64,000 nucleotides of DNA from Eledone cirrhosa (GCA_964016885.1 OZ024742.1:14671622-14735621); one strand, 5' to 3'. Counted from the stretch's first letter, positions 41,091 to 53,950 are shown. Translations and numbers: made by a program. The notes: generated by a model not told the origin, from the sequence alone.

Positions 41091-41646
41091 GATGTTAAGA
41101 AGTAAGGAAATAAAATGTACGTTAGTGACACTGAAGTCCTTGAATGCAGTTGGTCTACCAGTATAGAGTCTCTCATATTTCAACATTGATTAAGATGGAG
41201 TGGTCATGTAGTGAGAATGGATGATGATCACATCCCTAGGCAGTTCCTGATGGTAAACGACAGGTACACAAACCAAAATTGAGGTACAGGGATTGCAGCA
41301 AAAGCACTCTGAGGAAGATGAAAATATTGGAGAATGACTGGGAGAACCTCGCTCTCGATAGACTTTCCTGCAGGAAGCCAGTGCATGATGGGAGGAGAGA
41401 ATTTGGAAGAAACCGTGTTGAGCATGAACAGCTCAAGTGGTGTGCTCATAAGAGCCTTGAGTCTAGTTTGTCAAAGTATCTTGATTTAACCTGTAAAGAA
41501 TGTGGCTGGTTATGTCTAAGTAGGGCGGGCCTTGACAGTCATCAGAGAAGCCACATACATGGAGACACTGTCAACTGTACATTGTATGACATTTCTGTTT
41601 GTGGGGAGTAGAGTGTGCCACAGTTGGTGGACTGAAACATCATTTG
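41091..41646 (+). pseudogene. LINE-C relic with C2H2-like finger, unit 2
   Basis: Copy of 9005-9560. No change was seen in CKECGWLCLSRAGLDSHQRS. Confidence 0.65.
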
Positions 41647-41978
41647 AAAGTGCACCAAAAATATCAATAACAAGACACTATGACAAGAAGTCATTTTATT
41701 TCAGCTAGAAGCAGCTACATTAACATATTGTTACGATAGAGGGAAATATTATATTTTAAAGTGATCATACTTTAATATTTATGAAAGTTGTAGCAAAGGA
41801 TTTCAATATATTTTACTGATAAGATATGGAAGAAATATTTCTAAAGTAACTTTTCCCTTGTTTGTAATAGCTGTCATAGCTAATTCTGAAATAGTAAGAA
41901 AGATGAAATATTAGTATAGACAGATAAAATATTATTTTACATTATATTACATTACATTTAAAAAAGAGGGGGGGGGGT
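41647..41978. other. AT-rich stretch with no identified feature, unit 2
   Basis: Counterpart of 9561-9881. The closing G run is about 10 long instead of 15. Confidence 0.6.
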
Positions 41979-42466
41979 ATAAATAAAGTACTAGTAACAC
42001 ACTGGAGTCAATTTAATCGACTTTCACCGACCCCATCACCACAAATTGTTGGCCTTGTGCCTGAACCAGAAACCATTATTGACAACTTATATAGCAATAG
42101 TTGACAAGAACTAAATACGTGTTGTATTTTCATTGGTTAATGTGTAACACTTCCAAGAGTCTCCAGCTATAAATTATATCATCCAACCCAACAGAGAAAT
42201 ATTAAACAATCTGTAAAACTTGAAAACTAACTGTGATAAAATTGTGACATTTTCTCCACTAAACACCATCAACTCTACTTTGACTCTTTTACTCAGTAAG
42301 TTGACTTCTTTCCATCATATTTCTTCACCTTGGAATTTATATATTTGTTTATCTACTTATTCATTTATGTAAAATGAAATACACACAGACACATATATAC
42401 ATACATACACACATACATACATGCAAACACTTTTATGCGCACTGTATACACATATACACTGCCCAT
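41979..42466 (+). repeat. ~440-bp intra-unit duplicated block, second member, unit 2
   Basis: Counterpart of 9898-10385. One change (aaatacgtg for tatacgtg) and 4 bp more ATGT. Confidence 0.85.
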
Positions 42467-42484
42467 ACATGTATGTATGTATGT

Positions 42485-43931
42485 ATGTATATTTGTTTCT
42501 CTCTCTCTTAATTTCGAGTACATTTTTGACCGGCCACCTTCCTGGTGGCAAGGTTGGAAAAGAAAAGAAATGTTCTTCCGGTTTTGTAATTTCACAAATT
42601 TTTTATTAATAGAGAGAGAGTGGTTTCTAACATAGTTACAAGACTCTTTCATTGGAATTTACACATCAACTAGGTAGATATGTCTGCATGTCTGCATGCA
42701 TGTGTGTGCAGGTATGGATGTTATTGTATATGTGGATGTGTATGTTTTGAGTTGCATGTGTGCATGTGTATATGCTTTGCATCTGTACATGTGTATATGC
42801 AGTTATTAGATGCAAAATTTTTGGAATGTTTTACATATTTTTACAGTTCCATTAATGGATTGTACTTGTAATTTCCTAACTAGTTGTGTTCTTTCTGTTC
42901 CCGTGAAGCCTAGCTTCTCAAGATTTGTATTGGAGCAGTTACTAACATACCCCAGTGCCCCAATAATCACAGGCATAAATCTGAAGGTGTAATCAGGGTG
43001 GAGTATCTGCAGATTTCTCATCAGTTATGCATAAATATTCTCCTTTTCACTAATCTTTGATATTATATTGGCATCTGCTAGGCAGCTAATTTCCAGTACT
43101 GTGCATGCTTTCTTCTACCTGTCCCATATCATAATATCTGGTCTGTTATGCCTGCATTTTATTTGGGTTTTTATTGGAACATTCCACCAGTACTCTTTCA
43201 TATTATGTACATGGATGTCTTCCACATTGCTGTAGCTTTTAATGTGTTTATTATCAGGGCTATCTTTTTTTTTATGGATTGCATTGTCCAGTGTTTTGGC
43301 CACTACATCATGCCTCATAGGTTGATAGTACCGCGATGACATCTTTGGACAGCTGCTGATGACATGAGTGATATCTTCGATGTCAGTTCTGCAGAGTCTG
43401 CACTTGTTATCACATCTAGGTGTTTTGCCTGCATCCCTATCTCTTTTCAGGTATTTTGTGTTAATTTCCTGTTCTTGGATTGCAAAAGCGCATCCTTCAA
43501 AGTGGGAGCCAATATAGCGGTTGTTGGTCCAAGATAGACTACTTTCCTTAACTATATTACTCTCACTCTGGAGATTCCTGGTAACATATGCATGCATGAT
43601 TTTTTGCTGATAAGCATGCAGTTTTTCATCCATGGATTCACTGCGATACTGCTGAGCGACTTCCCTGGGTGTGAGTTTTTGATTATCACACAGGGAATAT
43701 CTCTCGAGGAGTTCCTTCCCGACTCTCATGATCTTATCTGTTTCATGCAGATAGACTTGCTTGAGAGACGGGCTCCTACGCTTCGAGGTTCGTAGATGTT
43801 GTCGGAGGGATATGATGCGACATTCAAATGCTGTCTGGACTGATGTTAGGCCTCTGCCTCCCTGTTTATGTTTCAAGTAAAGGCGGTTTATGTCACTGTT
43901 GATGTCACTGCTTTCTTCTCCCTGTCCCATA
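42485..43931 (-). pseudogene. RLE LINE #2, unit 2
   Basis: Copy of 10400-11846. The frame here stops inside the endonuclease, after IMIWDR, because of a small cluster of substitutions near 43108-43116. Two of these match the related sequence at the element's own 5' end (near 43910). It is therefore slightly more damaged than the unit 1 copy. Confidence 0.82.
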
Positions 43932-43993
43932 TCATATGTATGTATGAATGTATGCATGTATGTATGATATATGTATTCATGTATGCAAGAAGG

Positions 43994-43995
<2 letters not shown>

Positions 43996-44084
<89 letters not shown>

Positions 44085-44125
44085 CTCTATCTACTTATCT
44101 ATCTATCTATCTACCTATCTATCTC
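43996..44125 (+). repeat. (TC)n plus (TCTA)n microsatellite, unit 2
   Basis: 18 bp shorter than at 11911-12058. Confidence 0.95.
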
Positions 44126-44126
44126 A

Positions 44127-44937
44127 CCAGTCTGTTCAGTAGGACTTTCCGCCCGGGACCTATGGACAACTTCCAGAGGTCCCTGGCCTGGCATCCTACC
44201 GAGGACCTCTACCCGTTCGAGATAAGATCTACAGGCACGGACACCCCAGCAGGGATCCTTCCAAGAGGACGTGTACAAGATGCACGCAGGACATTGAAAC
44301 AGTCCTGCACGCAATTCTACACTGCCCGGGCATAACCGACCTGTGGAACTATGCAGAACAACTGCTGTCGCGTATGGGACAAATCCAGTTGACTGCCGAG
44401 TCCATAGTAAGGATCAAAGCGCCAGCCTCTTTCAAAAACAAAAGAGAGGCGGTTTTCCTCTGTACGGTGGCTATGGTGAAAGAAGTTATATGGCGGACGA
44501 GGTTGAGAGGACTGAGGACAGATGCCTTTCTCTCCGGACAACAATTGATTCCCTTCTTTAAGTATCATTTTAGAAGGAGAATCAGAGTGGAGAGAGAGAG
44601 GCACTGCACCCCAGTAAATTTACTGAAAGGTGGGTGAATGAAGCGAAAATGGCCCGAGTGATTGGGCCTTCTCTGATTATAAGCCTGTAGGTTGAGGAAG
44701 AGAGCAAAAGGAAGAAGGGAGCACTTGCACAACACGCTCCTGAAGTTGAGGGTTGTTCTATCGACGGGGTATTAAACAACCCATTTGTGGCGCCTCTCCC
44801 CTATTGGGGATTTCGATTGTTATAATTGTTTGTTTCATATTTTTACACGATTGTATGTAAAATGCCCGGCATGTCTTTGTTTTGTCCCCTTTTCTTGTGC
44901 GCCCTTGAGGCTAATAAAGAAATATATCTATATTGTA
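44127..44937 (+). pseudogene. Tx1-like LINE relic, ORF2 end and 3' UTR, unit 2
   Basis: Copy of 12060-12870. Confidence 0.75.
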
Positions 44938-44971
44938 TATAGTTTATTGTTATCCATTATTATTGTTAAAT

Positions 44972-45177
44972 ATAGTGGTGAAGTGGATTGGCAGTATCGG
45001 TAGAGAGTCGGACGCCATGCTTTGAAGCATAGAGTTACGTCCCTTTACGGACTGAGTTCAAATCCCGCCGAGGTTAACTTTGCCTTTCATCCTTACGGGG
45101 TCGATAAAATAAAGTACCAGTAATGTACTGAGTAATTGCTGGCCTTGTGCCAAATGTAGAAACAACTATTATTGTTA
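44972..45177 (+). mobile_element. Full-length tRNA-derived SINE, unit 2
   Basis: Copy of 12905-13110, followed by the LINE 3'-UTR fragment with CTAT tail (45180-45273). Confidence 0.85.
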
Positions 45178-45509
45178 AAGATTTTTATGTAAAAACCCCG
45201 CCGTCACATCTTGTAATGTCCCATTTTTGTACGCCCTTGTGGCAAATAAAGAAACCTATCTATCTATCTATCTGTCCACACACACTAACATGCACTACCA
45301 GACCTATACATACATTATATATGTTTATTTTGATATAGAAAAACCTGGAATGTGGCTCCAACTCTATTGTTGATTCTGATCTCTGTCATGTAATCGTAAA
45401 CATACTTAAACATAACCTCCTGTTTACTTTTCATATGACAAACATATAGCTTTTCTATTGCCTTCTATTCTTCTTTCATAAATAACATTCTATGTATGTA
45501 ACTATGTAT

Positions 45510-45799
45510 GTTCTTCTGGTTTTATAATTTCACAAATTTTTGCCAATAGAGAGAGAGTCGGTTTCTAACATAGACACAAGACTCTCTCATTGGAATTTAC
45601 ACAATATCAACTAGGTAGATTATGTATCCATGCATGCATGTGTCGATATGGATTTTATTGTATGTATGGATGTGTATGTTTTGAGGTGTATGTGTGCATG
45701 TGTATATGCTTTGTATCTGTACATGTGTATATGCAGTTATTAGATGCAACATTTTAGGAATGTTTTACATATTTTTACTGTTCCATTAATGGATTAATC
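45510..45799 (-). pseudogene. RLE LINE #3 left half, unit 2
   Basis: Copy of 13443-13732. The right half is at 48185-48283. Confidence 0.8.
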
Positions 45800-48184
45800 A
45801 TCATCATCATCATCACCTTTTTACGTCCGTTCTTCCATGCTAGCATGGGTTAGACGGGTTGTCCTGTTGTGGGCAGTGTCTGGTCGGCTGATCATGCCTT
45901 GCTCATACAGGAACTGATTTGGCTTGATTTCTACAGCTGGATGCCCTTCCTAACACCAACTTTATTTACAGTGAGTGCTGGGTGCTTTTTTTCCGTGGCG
46001 CCTCCACGTCCACTTTACAGTGTGGGCTGGGTGCTTTTTTGCCGTGGCACCACCTCAACCACTTTGCAGTGGGAGGGTGTGGGGGCATATTGTCTATATG
46101 CTTCAGCTTGTACCCATGGGAGGTCGGGTACTCTGTATTACTGCGTGACTCCAGAGGTCACGGTCGTGTGTCATCGCCTTTGAGAGGTGTAATTGTGTAA
46201 GGTCGGCTTTTATCACCTCATCCCAGGTCTTCTTGGGTCTCCCCACTCCGCGGTTTCCATTGACTTCTAGTGCTCTGCACCTTTTTATGCAGCTGTCATC
46301 CTTCATACGCATCACATGTCCATACCAACGCAACCGCCTCTCCTGCACACAGCATTTGATTCCTCTTATGCTCAGTCTCTCTCTCAATTCATTTATGCTT
46401 TGCCGTTCGCGTATATTACTATTACACATCCATCGGAGCATGCAGGCTTCGTTTCTCTCTAATCTACGTAAGTGTTCCACCTTTAGTGCCCAGGTCTCAC
46501 TACCATGTAACATTGCTGTTCGGATACACGCATCATACAGTCTGCCTTTCATTTTGAGGGAGAAGCCTTTTGCAGCTAGCAGTGGCAGTAGTTCCCTGAA
46601 CTTCTTCCATTCCGTTCTTACCCTAGTTATTGTACTTTCTGAACACCCACCTCCGCTGCTAATTCGGTCACCTAGGTAGCAGAAGCTGTCTACTGTTTCT
46701 ACAGAGCCCTCCCAGAGATTGGTGGTACTTGTTTCCTGTGGCTGTTTGCTGCTTGCTGTCCCAGCACAGCTGCTACATGTGAAGCCTACATTCTTAATTA
46801 AGCTTCCTGAGATCCCGCTACATCTCTTGTGTACCCATTGTTTGTATTTGGGGCAGAGAATGGAGTTCCTACCTACCCCTTTCCTACATACTGAGCAATG
46901 CCATTTCCCTGAGGGGATCTAGGTTCTGTTTTCTCCTCTACTTACAAGGACCTTAGTCTTTGTCATGTTGACTTTGAGACCCTTTCTTTCTAGTCCAAGT
47001 TTGGAATTTCTTCTCTAGTTCTACCATAGATTCAGTTATAAGTGCGAGGTCATCTGCATACAGGAGTTGCCATGGGCATACGGTCTTAAACTCCTCCGTT
47101 ATTGACTGCAGGACTATGATGAACAGGAGAGGGCTAAGAACAGAGCCCTGGTGGACACCAACCTGTACGCTAAATTCCTCGCTATACTCATTGCTAATCC
47201 TAACTTTGCTGACTGCTCCCCTATACATGGCTTGTACAGCTTTCACAAGCCATTCATCTACTCCTAGTTTTCTAAAAACCCACCAGATTATAGCACGTGG
47301 AACTCTGTCAAAGGCTTTCTCGAGATCGACGATTGCCAGGTAGAGTGGCTTACTTTTAGCTAGTTACTTTTCCTGTAACTGCCTCACAAGGAAGAGGGCA
47401 TCAGTGGTGCCTCTTCCTGGTACAAACTCAAATTGCATCTCATCTAGTTTCACTCAGTCCCTAATCAACTGTGCTATAACTCTTTCTGTTACTTTCATGA
47501 CCTGGTCCATCAGCTTTATACCTCTATAGTTTCCTCTATCTAGTGCATCACCTTTACCTTTGTAGCAGTTGACAATGATGCTACTGCACCAATCTTTTGG
47601 TATGACACCTTCTAGTATTACCTGGTTAACAATACGTGTGGTTATAGTGTGACCTACAGAGCCAGATGCCTTCAGCATCTCGGCAGCTATACCCGATGGA
47701 CCGGTTGCCTTCCCCAGCTTCATATCTTTGATTGCCTTACTTACTACGCTGCTGCTGACTTGTACTGCTGGCCCCTCTATAGGGTCTACTTGGGGTAGGG
47801 TCTCTTCTTCCCATGCATTCTCCTCATTTAGTAATCTATCATAATGACTCTTCCATGCATCTTTCTTCTCAGCACTTGTGAGGGCAAGCTCACCTTTATC
47901 ATTCCGGATACACTTCTCTCCAATGACATCACAATTCTCACTGACACACTGCCTCGCAATCTTGAACACCTCCTGTTTCTGGTCCTCACGTTGCAAAACA
48001 TGCTTGAATTTTCTATCCTCTGCTTCCCTCCTAGCTAAGTATACTTGTCGCCTAGCTTCCCTCTTCGTCTCTATGTAATGTACCCTGCTTCCCTCGTTCT
48101 TCCATTCTTTCCATGCATGTCTCTTGGCCTTAACTGCCTCATCTACCTTAGTGTTCCACCACCAAGTCACTCTCCTCCTGCTTG
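45800..48184 (-). mobile_element. LINE-A inserted in RLE LINE #3, unit 2
   Basis: Copy of 13733-16117 with the same open stretches: RT N-terminal part 47454-48170, YADD core 46953-47246, C-terminal part 46103-46552. One synonymous-type change is visible near 46358. Confidence 0.85.
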
Positions 48185-48332
48185 TGGTCTTGTACTTGTA
48201 ATTTCCTAACTAGCTGTGTTCTTTCTGTTTCTGTGAAGCCCAGCTTCCACCACTGTTTCTGTGAAGCCCAGCTTCTCAAGATTGTATGTATGTATGCATG
48301 TATGTATGTATTTATGTATGTATTGATGTATG

Positions 48333-48929
48333 TCAGGTCACCAGTTGGTGCTACTGGTAACATGTATCCCAGTACAACCTGTCCCATAGTCGGGTCGTTG
48401 GCGACTAAACTGGCAACCCCACCAAGGTTTCTTGGTGAGGAGGGTGACTTTGGACATCCTGCAGGACTAAAAACAAAACCTGTCAAAGGGTAAAGGAGCT
48501 CTTAAGAGTCAATGGCCATCCAAAATCACCGGGAGAGATGACCCCTTAGCCTTTGTCAATGCAGAATTCTAGGAGAAGGAAAACTCTGATATAATACCTG
48601 CAACCCTGATGGTATCCAATGATGTTGACTTGTTCTTCTTTTTGGTAAATATCATCTTTGTTAAGAGAGTGGAACTGGCTTTGTGCAGTGCCTTTGCTCA
48701 CTATAAAAGCTTCACGGCACAGGCATTGCTTTCTATCTGGAGATCTTTCTGCACTTGGTACCATGGGCCCAGCACTATGTGTCAGTAATTGTCACAAGTG
48801 TAGTGTTTGTACCAGAATTTTCAAGTCGCTGGCTGGACTAAAAAGTTACACTCGTTCAGCGCTTCGGTAGGGGTTCTCCTACATGGATATAAAGTAGTGG
48901 CCGTACTCGAGAACGAGTTGGCAGCCAAC
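48333..48929 (+). mobile_element. ATGT-tailed retroelement, copy 2, unit 2
   Basis: Copy of 16266-16862, ending in ACTCGAGAACGAGT and an ATGT tail (48930-48957). Confidence 0.6.
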
Positions 48930-48957
48930 ATGTATGTATGTATGTATGTATGTATGT

Positions 48958-49477
48958 TATGTCAGGTCACTCTTGAGTGCTACTGGTAACATGTAACCCA
49001 GTACAATCTGTCACATGGTCGGGTCGTCGGCAACTAAACCGGCAACCCCACCAAGTTTACTTGGTGAGGAGGGTGATTTTGGACACCCTGCAGTACAAAA
49101 AACAAAACCTGACAAAGGGCGGAAGAACTCATAAGAGTCAACGGCCATCCGAAAGTGTGTAAATATGTATATACACATGTACCGCGCGGTTAAACCACTG
49201 GGAGTGAAGGACCCCTAGCCTTTGTCAGGGCATTCTTCTAGGAGAAGGCAACTCAGGAAACTGGGATAACTCCGATATAAAACCTGCGGCTCAGTAGTTA
49301 CCGATGATGTTGATCTTTTATTCTTTTCGGGTTATAGCTACTGTCGCTCAGAGAGTGGGATTGGCTCATTGCACAGTCTTTCTTCACTTTAAAAAATATC
49401 TTCACGCACAGGCATTGCACGATAGAATTAATTAATAATGGTATATCATGCAATGGCCATACTCGAATACGAGGAGG
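48958..49477 (+). mobile_element. ATGT-tailed retroelement, copy 3, unit 2
   Basis: Copy of 16891-17410. Confidence 0.6.
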
Positions 49478-49914
49478 CAGCCATTTTAGATCATTGGCTG
49501 GCAAGACATTTTAGATCATTGGCTGGCGAAAAAGCCACATTCGATTGCAGCACCGTTAATTGTTATTGTGTTTATGTGTGTGTGTTTGTGTGTGTATGTG
49601 TATATGTATATATAGATATGTATATGTGTGTGTGTATATATATATATATTTTTTTTTATTATTATTATTATTATTATTGTCGTTATGTTTTTTTTTTTCG
49701 TTTTTTTTTTCGTGCAATGGCTATACTCGATAACGAGGGGGAAGCCATCATGTATGATGTATGTATGTATGATGTATGTATGTATACATGTATGTATGAT
49801 GTATGTATGTATGATGTATGTATGTATACATGTATGTATGATGTATGTATGATGTATGTATACATGTATGTATGATGTATGTATGTATATGTATGTATAT
49901 ATGTATGTATCTCT
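49478..49914 (+). repeat. Microsatellite cluster, unit 2
   Basis: Counterpart of 17411-17847. Surprisingly no length change was detected, although it is rich in simple repeats. Confidence 0.85.
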
Positions 49915-50325
49915 AGGAGAGATGACCCCTTAGCCTTTGTCAAGGCAGAATTCTAGGAGAAGGAAAACTCTGATATAGCACCTGCAACCCTGATGGTATC
50001 CAATGATGTTGACTTGTTCTTCTTTTTGGTAAATATCATCTTGGTTAAGAGAGTGGGACTGGCTTTGTGCAGTGCCTTTGCTCACTATAAAAGCTTCACG
50101 GCACAGGCATTGCTTTGTATCTGGAGATCTCTCTGCACTTGTCGTCACATGGTACCATGGGCCCAACACTATGTGTCAATAATTGTCACAAGTGTAGTGT
50201 TTGTACCAGAGTTTTCAAGTCGCTGGCTGGACTAAAAAGTCACACTCGTTCAGCGCCAATGTAGGGTTTCTCCTACATGGATATAAAGTAGTGGCCGTAC
50301 TCGAAAACGAGTTGGCAGCCACCAT
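49915..50325 (+). mobile_element. ATGT-tailed retroelement, copy 4, unit 2
   Basis: Copy of 17848-18258. A cluster of differences near 50117-50166 (tttgtatctggaga for tttatatcttgaga; gggcccaaca for gggctcagca) makes it closer to copy 2 of the family there. Confidence 0.6.
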
Positions 50326-50370
50326 ATATGTATGTATATATGCATATATGTATGTATATATGCATGTATG

Positions 50371-50787
50371 CAATGGAGGTAGATGACATACCCATTTAAT
50401 CATGCCTGGTTTTATATTCTGTAAGAGCAAGGACTGAGCAACTGGCAAAATTGTGCTCAATGCTCTCAAATTTGTCATCAAAGTCTGCACTGTGTGTCTC
50501 CCCCATTGTACAAGACATTAGCTTGAGAGTTTCAAGTGAGGGGACTCTAATGTTGAACCATTTGGACATATCCTTCTGTTTCAGCTTCCAAACCAGTGTT
50601 ATACAGCCACTGATGGCTTCTTATCATATCTATCATACATCAGCTGCCCCAGAACCATTGTTTTAGAGATCTCTACAATGACAGGATCCTATGGAAACCT
50701 CAGCCATTACAACCATGACCATCCCTTTGTTTTAGAGATCTCTACAACCACAGAATCCTAAGGAGACCTCATTATGTTTGTTACTAC
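50371..50787 (-). pseudogene. RLE LINE #4 fragment, unit 2
   Basis: Copy of 18304-18720. Confidence 0.5.
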
Positions 50788-51011
50788 AATATATTTAGAA
50801 TATCAACATGTGTATATTGGGGAAATATGAAATTTGAAATATGTATGTCCCATCTAAAATGACCATAATAATAGTTACTTATTATTACTTACTATAATAG
50901 TTGAGAATATCAGGTAAAGTACCGCTAGAGAGGATAAAAAAAGGACAGTGTCACCTCCAAGGAAACAAATGTCACATGAAGGTCACTTTACCCAATATTC
51001 TAAACTATTAT

Positions 51012-51274
51012 AGTCCATCTCGAGACTGGAGACTCATCAGGCCGGTACTTATCCCAGTTTCTGTGACATGAAGCAACTGAGAGTACAACATTCCCCTGGA
51101 CAGGATACTAGACCATCACAGGGTTAAACTCCCAGTACTCATTTTCAGCTGAGTGTACTGGAGCTACGTGAAATGAAGTGTTTTACTCAAGAACACAACA
51201 CACAACCCAGGAATTGAACCCACAACATTATAATTGTAAGTCCAACACCCTTACCACAAGGCTATGTGCCTCCA
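51012..51274 (-). mobile_element. tRNA-derived SINE, second family, minus strand, unit 2
   Basis: Copy of 18945-19207. Confidence 0.8.
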
Positions 51275-51381
51275 CTATTCATTTATAATGATTAACTATT
51301 ATTATGGTCATTTTTGTTGGGACACATATATTTATATTGTTTCCCTTAATCTTTATTGATAATGTTTTTATTTCTGTTTAG

Positions 51382-51577
51382 ATACAACCATCAAAAAAGT
51401 AATCATGTGGTATATTTTATTGTCAATGTTGTTGTTGGCTGGCTCAGTGGAACTTGGCTCAGTACCAGAGAAAAGATGTTCGCTTGATTTGGGAGCATGT
51501 AAAACTGACATTACTTGCCTTAATGATTGGTTTTATTGTAAATGCAGCCCATTTTCTAAGCCAGAAGGATTTTGTTT
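51382..51577 (+). CDS. Exon 2 of candidate secreted cysteine-rich peptide gene, next array copy
   Basis: Identical to 19315-19510 as far as can be read: same acceptor, ATG at 51405, signal peptide, six cysteines and GTACGT donor. Its exons 3 and 4 would lie just beyond the right edge of this window if a third unit follows. Confidence 0.48.
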
Positions 51578-51741
51578 GTACGTATTCCTATATGAGACAT
51601 TCTAAGTGAGACCTTTTTCAAAATAACAGAGGGTATATAGCTACAGAGACACTCTATCTCTCAAACACACACACACACACACACACAGAAACACATAAAC
51701 ACATACAACTTACCCAATAAAACGACCAACTATTGAAGTTG

Positions 51742-52247
51742 ACAGTTAAAAGGTGAAAGAAGCAATCAAAAAGATGAAGAATGGTAAAGCTATGAGATCG
51801 TCAGAGATAGTTGCTGAGATGCTAAAAACATCAATCAGGTGATACAGGACAGAGTCATACCCAATGACTGGTACAGCAATACAAACTAGTAACCCTACAT
51901 AGTCAATCAGGTGATACAGGACAGAGTCATACCCAATGACTGGTACAGCAGTACAAACTAGTAACCCTACATGTCAATCAGGTAATACAGGACAGTCATA
52001 CGCAATAACTGGTACAGCAGTACAATCATAAATTGCTACAAGGGTAATGCTCTAGACAGGAGCAACTATAGAGGAATAAAACTATTGGACCAAGTTATGG
52101 AGGTGACAGAAAGAGTTATAGTGCAACTAATTAGAGACTAAGTTAAATTAGGTAGAACTTGGTTTCATGCTGGGAAAAGTACTACAGACACCTTTTTAAT
52201 GAGGCAACTAGAACTACAAGAGAAGTTCCTAGCCAAGAATAAACCGC
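51742..52247 (+). pseudogene. LINE-A relic with 73-bp triplication, unit 2
   Basis: Copy of 19675-20180 with the same three repeats. Confidence 0.7.
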
Positions 52248-52701
52248 TGTAACAAGCTACTTGCCTTTGGCGTATTTATAAAATATTTGTGTGTAATTTG
52301 GCTAAGTCAGGCCAATTGTGAGCCGCGCACGAATATATATTATCAACTTCCGCCCAAACAAAGATTTTCCCACTTCTTTCGTATATATTCTCTCTTGCTG
52401 CTTGGACTTTGAAAGGAAAGGACATTATTATGTAACGGTGAGATTTTCACTTTGGCCTGTCGGCCTCCTTGGGGCTGGCACATACCACATTCACTTCTTA
52501 ACTCTAAATTGTTTGTTCCTTTGTTTGACATGACAACTCAACTTAACTCTTTGTAATTAGTTGTGAAAATGTTAACGAAGACTTTACGACCAATTCCACA
52601 AACATTCGCTTCTCTCACACTTAACAAACCGTTACCTTAAAACAAAACCACCCACTGCTATACTTTAGCCTAACAAAAACCATACCTTTGCTGCTATGAC
52701 A
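52248..52701 (-). mobile_element. Solo LTR, unit 2
   Basis: Copy of 20181-20634. Confidence 0.65.
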
Positions 52702-52709
52702 AAAATACA

Positions 52710-52766
<57 letters not shown>
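52710..52766 (+). repeat. (ATT)n, left part of the filled site
   Basis: ATT repeat to the left of the unit-2-specific LINE. The right part is at about 53950-54000 and contains one imperfection (attaatatt). Confidence 0.95.
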
Positions 52767-52767
<1 letters not shown>

Positions 52768-53950
52768 TGCATTTATCTTGCTTTATGTTTATACGAGTTA
52801 TCACCAAGTCACAACCAGTGACCTCAAGAGACAACAAGGTCCGCCATGTTCAAGAAAGAACATACATATTCACACATGCATCCTTAGTGTTTAGACTTGT
52901 GATGTACTTATATTGACAGGATCTTCCTTAGTATATGGGCAGTTCCCATTAGTACTATCTTTTGTATTTCTCCTATACGCGGGTTTCCTGGGATTTGCGA
53001 TAAGTAGTCGTTAGACCCCTTAGGTATCATTCCCAGAGCGCCTACAACCACTGGTATTGTTTTAGTTCTCAATTTCCACATTTTTCCAATTTCTATCTCC
53101 AGGTCCTTATACTTGCTCAATTTTTCAAATGTTTTTATAGATACATTCTTGTCTATTGGAATAGACATATCAATTAGCAGGCATACCCTCCTTTGAAAGT
53201 CCTTCAATATTATATCAGGTCTATTTGCATCTATTTTTCGGTCTGTTTGGATGCTAAAGTTCCACAAGATTGAGATGTGATCTTTTTCAAGTATGGGAGG
53301 TGGTTGATGCTCCCACCAATTCTTTTGATGGGGCAGGTCAAAATGCTTACACATTATCCAATGTATGTATTGTGCAGCTCTGTCATGCCTGTTTAGGTAT
53401 TCGGTTGGAGCTATAGGACTGCACATTGAAATTATATGGTCAATGGTCTCTGGTTGTTTTTTGCATACACGGCATAATGGGCTGCACCCATTTTTTATTA
53501 TGTTGGCTTGGTAATTTTTTGTTGGCAGATACTGATCTTGTGCGGATATAATCAGTCCTTCAGTCTCCGATTTCAGTCCAGAGGATGCCAACCACTGATG
53601 GGTTAAAGTTTTGTCAACATCAGGATTGTTAGCTCGCTCTGGGTATTTTCCATACAGAGGCTTTTCTTGCCATTTCTTAGCCAGTTTCTGTAGCAGTTCT
53701 TTCTTTGCAGTTACTTTTACCTGCTTTGCTTTTTCTGTGTTTTCCATTTCAGCAGTAAATGGGACTTCTGAAATTTGTAGTCCATTACTGTATCTTTGTG
53801 CATCTTTTGTAATGGAATATGATCTTTTGGTGCTTTCGTGTTTCAAAACGAGTTTGATCATCCAATCATGTGATTCCCTTAGATATGTGGATAATCCAAT
53901 TGTTGCAGTTTTCAACGCAATGTCTAACTGGATTAACCCACGTCCTCCTT
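52767..53950 (-). mobile_element. RLE LINE #6 (TAA-associated), present only in unit 2
   Basis: A 5'-truncated insertion with no counterpart in unit 1. On the minus strand its 5' end starts within ATT/TAA repeats and its 3' UTR (52767-52907, ending ...aaatgcaaat) joins TAA repeats directly. The coding frame has no stop over its whole length, so it is much younger than the other RLE copies. A TAA microsatellite target is the known preference of Dong (R4 clade). Confidence 0.88.
52908..53939 (-). CDS. C-terminal part of an RLE-type retrotransposon polyprotein (CCHC finger and endonuclease)
   Basis: About 340 uninterrupted codons starting at the truncation with GGRGLIQLDIALK (conserved GGRGL after the RT). 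Then come KTATIGLSTYLRESHDWMIK and CRVCKKQPETIDHIISMC with TEYLNRHDRAAQYIHW (zinc finger), ANRPDIILKDFQRRVCLLID and MSIPIDKNVSIKTFEKL (PD-(D/E)XK endonuclease), KTIPVVVGALGMIPKG and the C-terminus MGTAHILRKILSI. No start codon of its own and no RT domain, so it is not expected to be expressed as an active element. It is the best-preserved coding sequence in the window. Confidence 0.85.
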   Translation of the reverse strand, partial: GLIQLDIALKTATIGLSTYLRESHDWMIKLVLKHESTKRSYSITKDAQRYSNGLQISEVPFTAEMENTEKAKQVKVTAKKELLQKLAKKWQEKPLYGKYPERANNPDVDKTLTHQWLASSGLKSETEGLIISAQDQYLPTKNYQANIIKNGCSPLCRVCKKQPETIDHIISMCSPIAPTEYLNRHDRAAQYIHWIMCKHFDLPHQKNWWEHQPPPILEKDHISILWNFSIQTDRKIDANRPDIILKDFQRRVCLLIDMSIPIDKNVSIKTFEKLSKYKDLEIEIGKMWKLRTKTIPVVVGALGMIPKGSNDYLSQIPGNPRIGEIQKIVLMGTAHILRKILSI

